A stretch of DNA of 64,000 bases from Paenibacillus sp. FSL R10-2734 (GTDB lineage: Bacteria > Bacillota > Bacilli > Paenibacillales > Paenibacillaceae), in contig NZ_CP150170.1 in assembly GCF_037963865.1 (NCBI RefSeq), positions 2,542,001-2,606,000 on the forward strand. Reading direction: 5' to 3'. This document shows, in pieces, positions 54,062 to 63,452 of the stretch. The notes beneath the pieces are model-generated. The model searched no databases, was not told the origin of the DNA, and worked only from the letters and a program-made list of their open reading frames with translations. The translations under genes were made by a program, and so were the position numbers. Each line of letters opens with the position of its first letter. Positions within the stretch are counted from its first letter, which is position 1.

Positions 54062-55414
54062 ATGAATAAACAAGTTTCATGGAAAGAAAGAATTAGTTAT
54101 GGTCTAGGAGATACGGCTTCTAATCTTATTTTCCAGACGGTTACCTTGTATTTAATGTTTTACTATACGGATGTATATGGGTTGAATGTCGCAGCTGTAG
54201 GAACCTTATTCCTTTTAGCGAGAATTATTGATGCGTTCGACGGACCGATATTTGGAGTTTTGATTGACCGCACGACTTCGAAATATGGGAAATCCAGACC
54301 CTGGTTCCTTTGGTTATCGATTCCGTTCGCGGCAATTGCAATTCTTGCGTTCATGTCGCCGGATTTCGGGGATACAGGAAAATTGACTTACGCGTATATT
54401 ACCTATATTCTACTGAATATTTTATACGCAGGGATTAACTTGCCACTTACTTCGATTTTGCCAAGCATGTCAAGTGATTCACAGGAAAGAACGGTAGTGT
54501 CATCGGTTCGTATGATTCTTGCGCAAGTAGGAGCTATATTTGTCAGTATTGCGACACTACCTCTTGTTGATGCGTTAGGAAAAGGCGATCAAAAACAGGG
54601 TTTTATGTTAACGATGATGATCTATGCTGGTGTAGCGGTCGTATTTTTCCTGATTACATTTAAAAATGTAAGGGAACGTGTTCAAGTTGACGGCAATGCT
54701 CCAGTCCCTTTTAAAGAAGGAGTAAAGGCAATTAAAGGGAACACACCTTGGTGGATCCTTTTGGCTACTGGACTGTTCGTATTTATCGGAGTTACAGCAA
54801 AGGGTCCTGCTACTATTTATTACTTTAAATATAACCTAGGTAGAGAAGACTTAATTCCGCTTGTTAATGGCCTTAACGTTCTAATGTTGCTTGCGATTAT
54901 ACTAGTTCCTTATTTTAGTAAGAAATTAGGTAAACGCAATGTGGTCTTTACGGGGATGATCATTGGTATTGTGGGGCAAGTCATTATCTATCTAGGTGCA
55001 CAGATGATGTCTGTTCCGCTTGCATTAACGGGTGTCATAATCAGTAATTTTGGTGGGGGCTTTGCATTTGGTCTACTGTTCGCGATGATCGCTGACACGA
55101 TTGATTATGGAGAATGGAAATCAGGCGTAAGGGCACCAGGCTTACTATCTGCCGCAAGCAGTTTTGGTGCTAAGTTCGGAATGGGGCTCGGGGGTGCGAT
55201 TGCAGCTTGGGTTCTAGCGTTAGGGAAATATGCCCCGAATCAAGCGCAAGCGCCATCGGCTTTGCTAGCAATTGAATTCAATTTTGTATGGTTACCATTA
55301 ATTGCGAATGCCATTGTTATTCTATTATTCCTGTTCTATAAGCTAGATAAAGATGAGCCCCAAATGATTAGTGACTTGAAAGCTCGTAGAGGCACAACGG
55401 GGATTGGAGCCTAA
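54062..55414 (+). CDS. GPH-family sugar:cation symporter (MFS superfamily)
   Basis: A 450-residue membrane protein with twelve predicted helices. ISYGLGDTASNLIFQTVTLYLMFYYTDVYG at the start, DAFDGPIFGVLIDRTTSKYGKSRPW after helix 2 and MIADTIDYGEWKSGVRAPGL late in the protein are hallmarks of the glycoside-pentoside-hexuronide symporters (XynB/MelB-like). It imports di- or oligosaccharides with sodium or protons. The ATG at 54062 follows CAGGGGG; the frame is open further upstream. First of three genes with a GH3 enzyme and an esterase. Confidence 0.93.
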   Translation: MNKQVSWKERISYGLGDTASNLIFQTVTLYLMFYYTDVYGLNVAAVGTLFLLARIIDAFDGPIFGVLIDRTTSKYGKSRPWFLWLSIPFAAIAILAFMSPDFGDTGKLTYAYITYILLNILYAGINLPLTSILPSMSSDSQERTVVSSVRMILAQVGAIFVSIATLPLVDALGKGDQKQGFMLTMMIYAGVAVVFFLITFKNVRERVQVDGNAPVPFKEGVKAIKGNTPWWILLATGLFVFIGVTAKGPATIYYFKYNLGREDLIPLVNGLNVLMLLAIILVPYFSKKLGKRNVVFTGMIIGIVGQVIIYLGAQMMSVPLALTGVIISNFGGGFAFGLLFAMIADTIDYGEWKSGVRAPGLLSAASSFGAKFGMGLGGAIAAWVLALGKYAPNQAQAPSALLAIEFNFVWLPLIANAIVILLFLFYKLDKDEPQMISDLKARRGTTGIGA

Positions 55415-55455
55415 ATAAGAATTATATAAATTACTAAAGTGGAGGGGATTTCATA

Positions 55456-57153
55456 ATGGATTTGAAGGCAAAGCCATTTTACTTACAAGATGAGGATATC
55501 CAGTGGGTTAAGAACACACTAGCTTCGATGAATTTGGATGCTAAGGTGGGGCAGCTATTCTGCCCCCTAGGGATGAGTGAGAATCAAACTGAATTACAAG
55601 ATATGCTAGAGAACTATCAACCAGGTGGTATTATGTATCGTCCTGGGGAGGGTGTAGGTGTTCAAGCCACTCATCGTTATCTGCAAAACAATTCTCGAAT
55701 CCCCTTGCTTGTATCGGCGAATTTGGAAGCTGGAGGTAACGGGATCGCTTCTGAAGGTACCTACTTTGGTAAGCAAATGCAAGTTGCAGCAACAGACAAC
55801 GAAGAGATGGGATACCGCCTTGGTCAGATTGCAGCACGGGAAGGAAAAGCAGTAGGTTGCAACTGGGCATTCGCACCCGTTGTAGACATCGATATGAATT
55901 TTAGAAATCCGATTACAAATATACGTACCTATGGCTCTGATCCTGAGAGGGTCTTACGTATGGGCAAGGCTTATGTTAAAGGAGTGCAAGAGAATGGCGT
56001 TGCTGCATCCATCAAGCATTTCCCTGGGGATGGTGTGGATGATAGGGATCAACATTTACACATTTCAATCAATTCGCTTTCAGTAGAGGATTGGGATCAC
56101 ACATATGGCATGGTGTATAAGGGATTGATCGATGAAGGGGCAATGACGGTGATGATTGGTCACATTATGTTGCCAGCTTATTCACAAGCACTCTCACCTG
56201 ACATTCGTGATGAAGAATTAATGCCCGCAACGCTGTCACCTGAATTGTTGAATGGATTACTGCGTGACAAGTTAGGTTTCAATGGGATGATCGTGACGGA
56301 TGCAACTGTAATGGCAGGATTCACGATGGCGATGAAACGTGAAATCGCAGTTCCTAAATCGATTGCTGCAGGTTGTGATATGTTTCTCTTTAATCGCAAC
56401 ATGCCTGAAGATTATAAGTATATGAAGCAAGGAATCGAGAATGGAATTTTGACAATGGAGCGGGTTGATGAAGCAGTTACACGTATTCTAGCACTTAAAG
56501 CTTCTCTTGGCTTACATCGTAAGCAACAAGAAGGTAAGCTTGTTCCAGGGCCGGATGCATTATCAGTGATGAAATGTGAAGAGCATGAGAAGTGGGCACA
56601 GAAGTGTGCAGACCAAGCTATTACACTAGTGAAAGATACACAGTCTCTACTACCCATTAGTCCAGAACGTCATAAGCGTATTTTATTTTTCACACTAGGC
56701 GATGAGGTTGGGAATTATAGCAGTGAAGTATCCTATCGTACTTTGGTGGAGCAGCTAGAGCGTGAGGGATTTGTAGTTGATATCTTTAATAGAGAAAATT
56801 TGGACTTTAGTTGGATGATGACTTCTATTGAAAGCTTAACGGATAAATATGATTTAGCTATTTATTGTGCCAATATCGTAACGATGAGTAATCAAACCGT
56901 CGTGCGAATTAACTGGGCACCGCCTATGGGTGCTGATATGCCGTGGTTCCTGCAAGAATTACCTACCTTGTTCATTTCCACAGCAAGTCCTTACCATCTA
57001 CAGGATGTACCACAGGTGAAAACATTTATTAATACGTACTCCTCAAGTGAGTATGTATATGAAGCATTGGTGGAGAAGTTGTTAGGACGCTCACCTTTCA
57101 TAGGGGTAAATCCAGTTGATCCATTCTGTAACTATTGGGAGAGTAAATTGTAA
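55456..57153 (+). CDS. GH3 glycosidase, NagZ-like beta-N-acetylhexosaminidase type
   Basis: A 565-residue cytoplasmic enzyme. GH3 barrel motifs include GGIMYRPGEGV, NWAFAPVVDIDMN, ASIKHFPGDGVDDRDQH and GMIVTDATVM. Nucleophile Asp282 is clear. The Asp198-x-His200 dyad in RDQH is the acid/base arrangement particular to NagZ-type hexosaminidases rather than typical GH3 beta-glucosidases, which use a distant glutamate. The last 190 residues form a second alpha/beta domain as in the two-domain Bacillus NagZ. There is no signal peptide, so it acts on sugars imported by the upstream symporter. Substrate could be N-acetylglucosaminides or another beta-glycoside. Confidence 0.85.
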   Translation: MDLKAKPFYLQDEDIQWVKNTLASMNLDAKVGQLFCPLGMSENQTELQDMLENYQPGGIMYRPGEGVGVQATHRYLQNNSRIPLLVSANLEAGGNGIASEGTYFGKQMQVAATDNEEMGYRLGQIAAREGKAVGCNWAFAPVVDIDMNFRNPITNIRTYGSDPERVLRMGKAYVKGVQENGVAASIKHFPGDGVDDRDQHLHISINSLSVEDWDHTYGMVYKGLIDEGAMTVMIGHIMLPAYSQALSPDIRDEELMPATLSPELLNGLLRDKLGFNGMIVTDATVMAGFTMAMKREIAVPKSIAAGCDMFLFNRNMPEDYKYMKQGIENGILTMERVDEAVTRILALKASLGLHRKQQEGKLVPGPDALSVMKCEEHEKWAQKCADQAITLVKDTQSLLPISPERHKRILFFTLGDEVGNYSSEVSYRTLVEQLEREGFVVDIFNRENLDFSWMMTSIESLTDKYDLAIYCANIVTMSNQTVVRINWAPPMGADMPWFLQELPTLFISTASPYHLQDVPQVKTFINTYSSSEYVYEALVEKLLGRSPFIGVNPVDPFCNYWESKL

Positions 57154-57210
57154 TTGATATATTACTAATCATTGATAACACCTAAGAATTTAACTGGGGA
57201 GATGAAGAAT

Positions 57211-58317
57211 ATGATGGATAAAAATGTATATGGGAATCTGCTGGCGGAACTAGAGAGACGGACAGAGGTTAAGAACGTTAAAGGTCTAGATATGATGATT
57301 AAAAAGCTTCCAGATTCAGATACTGAGGGAGAAATGGACGCTCGCGTTTTGCAGACAACCATCGAAAGTGCTGAAAAGATGGCTGCGATGGGCAAGCCAC
57401 CTGAGGGAGAGCTCGATTTAATGGCAATGGTTCAGGGGATGCGTGCAATGATGGGCTGGCCGAATACAGATGTAACAACAACGGATATTCGTACAGAATC
57501 GAGAGATATTGAAGGTTCAGAGGGCTCTATCCCAGTTCGGATTTATTCTCCGGCGGTAGGCTCGAATGTTCCAGCGGTTGTCTTTTTCCATGGTGGTGGT
57601 TTCCTGGGAGGTACCTTGGATGTAGTGGAGAATCCTTGTAAAGCAATTGCTGAGAAAGCAAATGCAGTTGTTGTTTCGGTGGATTACCGCCTTGCACCTG
57701 AGCATCCGTTCCCTGCAGGATTAAACGATTGCTTCGATGCTGTTCGCTGGGTATATGAGCATGCAGCAGAACTGAATGTGAATCCGAATCAAATTGCAGT
57801 ATGTGGCGATAGCGCAGGTGGGAACTTATCAACGGTATGCGCGATGAAGGATAGAGATCTAGGAACAGGTATGATTAAATTCCAAGCATTGCTTTATCCG
57901 ACGGTGAACATGGCTGGGGCAGCAACGGATGACTTCGAATGGAATATCGAAGAGTACACGATTAACACTCATCATGAGCTGATCAAGGGACTATTAATGG
58001 GTATGGCTGATATGACGGCTATGCTGGACAATATTTACTTACAAGGCAAGGTGCCAGCGACAAGCGCTTATACTTCTCCCTTATTAGTAGACGATTTAAG
58101 CGCTATGCCTGACACGTTAATTATTACCGCACAGTATGATTATTTAACACTGGAGTGCGAAGCCTATGCAAGAAAACTACAACGTGCAGGCGTTAATACA
58201 CAGTATATCCGTTATAATGGAATGGACCACGCGTTTATGGATAAAATCGGCATTTACCCACAAGCGGAGGATTGTATGAACGAAATAGCTAAAGGAATAA
58301 AACGCGTTTTTGGATAA
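57211..58317 (+). CDS. Alpha/beta hydrolase, HSL-family esterase
   Basis: A 368-residue cytoplasmic esterase. HSL hallmarks are the oxyanion motif FFHGGGFLGG, the DYRLAPEHPFPAGLND block, nucleophile Ser201 in GDSAGG, acid in AQYDYL and catalytic histidine in GMDHAFMD. A helical cap of about 95 residues precedes the core. ATG 57211 has GGGGAG nine bases upstream; ATG 57202 is too close and 57172 has no ribosome site. Following a symporter and glycosidase, it may remove acyl groups (for example acetate) from imported sugars, but general esterase activity is as likely. Confidence 0.88.
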   Translation: MMDKNVYGNLLAELERRTEVKNVKGLDMMIKKLPDSDTEGEMDARVLQTTIESAEKMAAMGKPPEGELDLMAMVQGMRAMMGWPNTDVTTTDIRTESRDIEGSEGSIPVRIYSPAVGSNVPAVVFFHGGGFLGGTLDVVENPCKAIAEKANAVVVSVDYRLAPEHPFPAGLNDCFDAVRWVYEHAAELNVNPNQIAVCGDSAGGNLSTVCAMKDRDLGTGMIKFQALLYPTVNMAGAATDDFEWNIEEYTINTHHELIKGLLMGMADMTAMLDNIYLQGKVPATSAYTSPLLVDDLSAMPDTLIITAQYDYLTLECEAYARKLQRAGVNTQYIRYNGMDHAFMDKIGIYPQAEDCMNEIAKGIKRVFG

Positions 58318-58336
58318 TAACGTTTGAATGTCCAGC

Positions 58337-58386
58337 AAGTACGACGAAAAGACACATCTCTTGAGATGTGTCTTTTCGTCGTACTT
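58337..58386. terminator. Long perfect bidirectional terminator hairpin
   Basis: A 22 to 23-bp stem starting AAGTACGACGAAAAGACACA with a short TTGA-type loop. The arms carry AAAA/TTTT blocks internally. It ends the esterase operon. Confidence 0.85.
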
Positions 58387-58532
58387 GTATAAACACACCC
58401 ATAGACAAATCTCATTCCTCAGACGGAGAAAGTATCCATCTGAAGCCAGTTATCTAAATCAAGGGACTAAAATAAAATAAATTTAACAATGGAATCACTT
58501 TTTTTAATCGTACGGGAGAGGATGGTTATTAG

Positions 58533-59522
58533 GTGGATAAAATTATTGAAGTACGGGGTATTAGCAAGGTGTACGAGAAAAGAAAGACGAAAGAGAAGAT
58601 CCATGCCGTTCGTGATGTTTCTTTTCATGTGAATCGTGGTGAGGTTCTGGGTTTATTAGGGCCAAATGGCGCTGGAAAAACATCAACGATAAAGATGCTC
58701 TGTGGTTTGTTAGAATCGGATGGGGGTTCTATATCTATTAATGGCTTAGATATTTGCAAGAAGAGACTCAAAGCGTTAGAGCATATTAGTGCTGTATTAG
58801 AGGGGAACCGAAATTTATATTGGCGTCTTACTGTTCGGGAAAATTTAGAATATTTTGCAGGTAATCGGGGTTACTCTCGGAAGCAGGTTGCTGATCAAGC
58901 GGATAAATTATTAGAGCAATTCGGCCTTAAAGAAAAGGAGAATGAGCTGGTCAATGGACTATCTCGGGGGATGCAGCAAAAGCTGGCAATCGCTGTAGCG
59001 CTATTAGCTAATACGGATGTCATTTTGCTGGATGAGCCAACGCTCGGTTTGGATGTTGAGGTTAGTTATGAATTACGAAATATTCTGAAAACGATAGTGA
59101 GAGAAGAAAAACGCACGATCATTATTAGCTCACATGATATGCCCGTCGTTCAGGAGCTGTGTGACCGTGCCATTATCATTAACAAAGGAGAAGTTGTGAT
59201 TGATGACAAGGTGGAGAATTTACTTAAGTTATTTGAAACAAGGGCGTATTCCATTAAATTGGGTGAGCAATTAAGCCTAAAACAGGAGAATAAACTGCTT
59301 AGTATATTCCCATTAAGTACTTATAAAGCAAGCTCTCATGAAACGATCGTGGAAGTGAATTTAGAGCATGGTCAGGATATCTACGAGTTGTTTGATCTTC
59401 TGAAAGAGGAAGGGACCATGGTGGAAAGTATTGATCGTATAACCATTGATTTTGAACAAGTGTTTATTCAGATTGTGAAGGGAGGGAAGCCCCATGAAAT
59501 GGCTCCATTTGTTCAATGCTAA
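58533..59522 (+). CDS. ABC-2 type exporter, ATP-binding protein
   Basis: A 329-residue ATPase with Walker A (GPNGAGKTS, about residues 43-51), signature NGLSRGMQQKLAIAVAL, Walker B VILLDEPTLGLD and the H-loop SSHDM. The C-terminal 100 residues after the nucleotide domain resemble those of drug, bacteriocin or polyketide exporters (DrrA/CcmA group). It starts at GTG; GGAGAGG lies somewhat far upstream. The end overlaps the permease gene by 29 bp, so the two form one exporter. Substrate unknown. Confidence 0.92.
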   Translation: MDKIIEVRGISKVYEKRKTKEKIHAVRDVSFHVNRGEVLGLLGPNGAGKTSTIKMLCGLLESDGGSISINGLDICKKRLKALEHISAVLEGNRNLYWRLTVRENLEYFAGNRGYSRKQVADQADKLLEQFGLKEKENELVNGLSRGMQQKLAIAVALLANTDVILLDEPTLGLDVEVSYELRNILKTIVREEKRTIIISSHDMPVVQELCDRAIIINKGEVVIDDKVENLLKLFETRAYSIKLGEQLSLKQENKLLSIFPLSTYKASSHETIVEVNLEHGQDIYELFDLLKEEGTMVESIDRITIDFEQVFIQIVKGGKPHEMAPFVQC

Positions 59523-60267
59523 TTTTCGAAAAGAATATATTGAGATGAAACGTTATCTACCGAACACTATTGCGTTAGTAGTCACTTTTTATATTATATT
59601 TCTAGGTGCATTTTTTGGAATTATGTTCATAGGAGATCCAGCTAGCTTTGATACGAATGTACAATATTCAATTGTAAGTGTGGTTTTTTGGAGCTTAACG
59701 ATGATGACGATGAATTTTATTGGGTATTCAGTGATAACAGAAGCGACGCGTGGAACGTTAGAACAGCTATATATGTCTCCCATGGGGGTGTGGAAAATCA
59801 TGCTCACGCGGATCGTAAGTCAATTGGGCTTACAGTCTGTTATTATGATCCTCCTGCTGTTTGGTGCGATGCTTACCTCGGGACAGTGGTTGAGTCTTAA
59901 TCCCATGACAACGATCCCGATCATTATTGTTACTATGATAAGTATGGTAGGGGTTAGTTTTATGATTGCTGGTTTAGCTATTATCGTGAAGCAAATCCAA
60001 GCATTTTTACAGATTTTTCAATTTGTTTTAATGGGGCTTGTATTTGTTCCAATAACTGTAGCGCCGTTTTTAGCTTTCGCTCCTTTCGTCAAGGGAGTAA
60101 ATATGGTAAGAACAGTGATGCTAGAGAATTTGACGTTAACTGAGCTGCCTTTGTCTGACTATGGCGTATTAATATTAAATTCGTTGATTTATTTGATTTT
60201 AGGGCTCTTTGTGTTTGATCGCTGCGAGAAAATAGCCATGAAGAAAGGACTTTTGGGGCAATACTAG
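59494..60267 (+). CDS. ABC-2 type exporter permease
   Basis: A 257-residue membrane protein with six predicted helices; ATRGTLEQLYMSPMGVWKIMLTR between helices 2 and 3 is the typical ABC-2 permease loop. It forms a homodimeric or heteromeric pore driven by the overlapping ATPase gene. A terminator-like hairpin follows. Confidence 0.9.
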   Translation: MKWLHLFNANFRKEYIEMKRYLPNTIALVVTFYIIFLGAFFGIMFIGDPASFDTNVQYSIVSVVFWSLTMMTMNFIGYSVITEATRGTLEQLYMSPMGVWKIMLTRIVSQLGLQSVIMILLLFGAMLTSGQWLSLNPMTTIPIIIVTMISMVGVSFMIAGLAIIVKQIQAFLQIFQFVLMGLVFVPITVAPFLAFAPFVKGVNMVRTVMLENLTLTELPLSDYGVLILNSLIYLILGLFVFDRCEKIAMKKGLLGQY

Positions 60268-60322
60268 CGTACAAAATCGTTTATCCGTTAGGTTGTATAT
60301 GAGTGAAGATTACTAATGATTA

Positions 60323-60352
60323 GGGCACCCAATCGGGTGTCCTTTAGTTTCG
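60323..60352 (+). terminator. Terminator of the ABC exporter operon
   Basis: GGGCACCC pairs with GGGTGTCC around AATC (one G-T pair), followed by TTTAGTTT. Confidence 0.7.
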
Positions 60353-60531
60353 CCGTTAGCGATGCTACCAGCATAAAAAAGCTCAATGAATTTCTATGAA
60401 AAATAGACAAGAGAATTAATATGAAAATACGCCTATTAGCAACTTCCATCATACCCCAATAAAGGTTTTTTACAGTAGAGTAAACGGAGGTCATGCTGGA
60501 AGGGTTTTGGAACTTTATTTTATAGGAGGTA

Positions 60532-60726
60532 ATGAAGATTATGGAGAAAAAAATTAAAATTTTTAGAGTTTCTCTACTATTATCTATTCTATGTATTGTT
60601 ACATCGGGAATCAACTATTTAAATAGTAGATTGCCTGTAGTTGGAGTAATGTTTATTATAATTATCATTGCGTTTATTATTCAAGTTGTTGCTTATACAA
60701 TAGAAATGAAAAACATCAAAAAATAA
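60532..60726 (+). CDS. Small membrane protein, unknown
   Basis: A 64-residue protein with two predicted helices: about residues 11-28 (VSLLLSILCIVTSGI) and 35-56 (VVGVMFIIIIIAFIIQVVAY), with a basic tail ending KNIKK. AGGAGGT lies just before ATG 60532; ATG 60541 (61 residues) has a better spacing. I do not recognise it. The strong ribosome site and coherent topology are the case for a real gene. Confidence 0.55.
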   Translation: MKIMEKKIKIFRVSLLLSILCIVTSGINYLNSRLPVVGVMFIIIIIAFIIQVVAYTIEMKNIKK

Positions 60727-61162
60727 TAGTGCTTCACGAGATGGATGTGTACTGTGCCGATCCCTAATCCTCAATGTTACCTCTATTCCTGATGATCAAT
60801 AGCCTTCAACACCCATAACAAGCTAATTGGGCCTCTATGCCATCCTTCACACTACCACTTTTAGCCTCTTTCCCCCTTTTTTTGACTGAAGCTCACTAGT
60901 TACAATTCATGCTTAACGATACTTTCACCAACATCATGGGTATAAAATAGTGAGGCCACCTTAACTACAATATCAAGGAGCACGATGGGCCTAAAATTGA
61001 CCACTTATTATTGCAGGGTAATGTCTTTTTTTGTCGAATTATATTTATGAAAGAAGATAGAATTAAATGGAAAATAATATGAATAGGAATGAATCAATGT
61101 CAATGAGTTATGAAATTGATCAATATAAATATAAAAGCTACAGTTAATGGACGGTGATTAAA
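60727..61162. other. Non-coding region with possible insertion-sequence relic
   Basis: No gene found in 436 bp. On the minus strand AAGTGGTCAATTTTAGGCCC (about 60988-61007) and GGTGGCCTCACTATTTTA (about 60942-60959) are two related blocks, like the repeated motifs I remember from the ends of IS21-family elements. No transposase remains. Weak evidence. Confidence 0.3.
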
Positions 61163-63451
61163 ATGGTCCAATCGGATCATGAACAGGACTATATTGTTGA
61201 GTCTAAGCGTAAATGTATCGAAGCAGGAATGGATCCGAATGAAATTAGAAAACCGAAACATTATATGTCAGAACAAGAATTGTCAAAAAAAAGAACCACA
61301 TACAGTGAAATTTTATCCGTTGTTAATTTTTTCTCACAAAAGATTTTAGACTCGTTAAGCGGCACACCTGTACTCATTGTTACATCTGACGAAGATGGCT
61401 ATTTGCTGCATATGGTTGGTGATGAAACTATAAGAATGACAATTCAACAATTAGGTATACAAGTAGGCGCACAATTTACTCAAGAGGATATGGGTACGAA
61501 TGTCGTGAGCTTATCTCTTCAACAAAGACAACCGATTCAAATCGTAGGTTCAGATCATTTTCATACGATCCTTCATGGCTCAGCGTGTTATGGAGTGGCC
61601 TTTCATTACACAGATATCAACGATTTACTCGGAAGTATCTGTATTATGACTGCAACTGAATTGCATAATCCATTTTTTTTAACGATGTTATCTACAGTTG
61701 TTGACTCTATTGAGAGAGAGCTTTTACTCAGGAAACAGAATAGAAAGCTAGATATGTTAAATCAGATTATGGTTAATACCAATAGAAATGGCATTATCAT
61801 CACAAATGCTGATGGCATCATTAATTCAGTGAATGATTTTGTAGTCCAAACATTCCATATTCACAAAGATACCAATATTGTTGATCGAAGTGAACAAAAC
61901 CCAGAATGTCTAGTAAGTAGTCATATGAAGAAAGTAATACAAGATAAACAGAGCTTTTATAATGTGCAAATGATTTTAGAAACGGTAGATCATCAAAAAG
62001 TAGTTTGTTTATTCGATGCTCAACCCCTCTATGATGAGACAAATAATTTTATTGGTTCATACTCTCAGCTTAGAGATATTACAGAACGTTATTTAAATGA
62101 AGAACGGCATAACTATTTGGCCTATCATGATGAATTAACATCATTACCCAATAGACGCTCGCTTCGAGAAACACTAAATTATCATACTTCTTCATCTCTA
62201 ACTTCAGGTAGAAATATTGATTTGGTACTTATGTTCTTGGATTTAGATCATTTTAAAACGATTAATGATGCTTTTGGACATTCCAATGGTGATATATTAC
62301 TAAAGCAGGTTTCCGATAGAATACTAAACTTTTTGGGTGATACTGGAAAAGTATTTAGAATGGGCGGAGACGAATTCATTTTCCTATTTCATAACCTTCA
62401 TGGGCAAGATGAAGTTACTCATACAGGCAAGAAAATTATAGAATTATTTGAAACTCCCTTCACGATTAGTGATTCCAATTTCTATGTAACTGCGAGTATC
62501 GGTATAGCTATCTATCCTAATGATGGGACTGATGCGGAAGCCTTTATGGTAAGCGCAGATAATGCCATGTATAAGTCGAAATCAAAGGGAAGAAATAATT
62601 ATACCCTATTCAATTCAAATATGAGGTCTAATTCTAATGAGAAAGATAAACTATCTATGGAAGTTTCATTAAGAAAGGCACTAGAAAATAAAGAATTTAT
62701 CGTGTACTATCAACCACAAGTTGACTTGATGAATAAGAAAATCATAGGAGCAGAAGCGCTACTTAGATGGTATAGTCCGGAATATGGAATTGTGATGCCG
62801 GATGTATTTATCCCCATTTTAGAGGAGATCGGATTAATCTCTCAAGTTGGTGAATGGGTCTTACGTGAAGCATGTGATCAAAGAAAGCGGTGGGTTGAAA
62901 AGGGGTTTCCTATATTTAGAATAGCGGTTAACCTTTCTTCGCAGCAATTTTTAAAGGATAACTTAGTTGAAGTCATTTCCAACACATTAATTGAAACGGG
63001 TATAGATCCTACTTCTTTGGAGTTAGAGATTACGGAAACGATGACCATGGACGTTGATCGTGCGATAAATGTTTTAGGTCAACTAAACACTTTAGGAGTA
63101 AGGATTAGTATTGATGATTTTGGTACCGGTTATAGCTCGTTGAGTTATTTGAAGAAGTTCCCTATTCATTCTTTGAAGATCGACAAATCCTTTGTCAGAG
63201 ATATCATGCTAGATAAAAATGATGCAAGTATTGTTAGCACAATTATTTCGATGGCACACAATCTAAATTTAGACGTTGTAGCAGAGGGTGTAGAAACAAA
63301 AGAGCAACTGAATTTTTTACAAATGAAAAAATGCGATACGATTCAAGGATACTTTTTTAGTAAACCTCTTTCTGTCAGTGATTTTGAAAAGTCGTTTTAT
63401 CAACTAAATGACGATATAAAGCTCAATTACTCAAGCGAAACGGATGGTTAA
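61163..63451 (+). CDS. Cyclic-di-GMP protein: GAF-PAS-GGDEF-EAL
   Basis: A 762-residue cytoplasmic signalling protein. Residues 1-190 resemble the N-terminal sensory region of AcoR-type sigma-54 activators (SKRKCIEAGMDPNE, then a GAF fold), 195-310 a PAS domain, 315-480 a diguanylate cyclase with intact GGDEF at 401-405, and 500-750 a phosphodiesterase with Glu531-Ala-Leu533, NLSSQQF, ITETM, DDFGTGYSS and VAEGVET. Both catalytic halves look intact, so net activity cannot be told. No membrane segment. ATG 61163 has GGTGA upstream; GTG 61154 is an alternative. One base separates its stop from the next start. Confidence 0.9.
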   Translation: MVQSDHEQDYIVESKRKCIEAGMDPNEIRKPKHYMSEQELSKKRTTYSEILSVVNFFSQKILDSLSGTPVLIVTSDEDGYLLHMVGDETIRMTIQQLGIQVGAQFTQEDMGTNVVSLSLQQRQPIQIVGSDHFHTILHGSACYGVAFHYTDINDLLGSICIMTATELHNPFFLTMLSTVVDSIERELLLRKQNRKLDMLNQIMVNTNRNGIIITNADGIINSVNDFVVQTFHIHKDTNIVDRSEQNPECLVSSHMKKVIQDKQSFYNVQMILETVDHQKVVCLFDAQPLYDETNNFIGSYSQLRDITERYLNEERHNYLAYHDELTSLPNRRSLRETLNYHTSSSLTSGRNIDLVLMFLDLDHFKTINDAFGHSNGDILLKQVSDRILNFLGDTGKVFRMGGDEFIFLFHNLHGQDEVTHTGKKIIELFETPFTISDSNFYVTASIGIAIYPNDGTDAEAFMVSADNAMYKSKSKGRNNYTLFNSNMRSNSNEKDKLSMEVSLRKALENKEFIVYYQPQVDLMNKKIIGAEALLRWYSPEYGIVMPDVFIPILEEIGLISQVGEWVLREACDQRKRWVEKGFPIFRIAVNLSSQQFLKDNLVEVISNTLIETGIDPTSLELEITETMTMDVDRAINVLGQLNTLGVRISIDDFGTGYSSLSYLKKFPIHSLKIDKSFVRDIMLDKNDASIVSTIISMAHNLNLDVVAEGVETKEQLNFLQMKKCDTIQGYFFSKPLSVSDFEKSFYQLNDDIKLNYSSETDG

Positions 63452-63452
63452 A

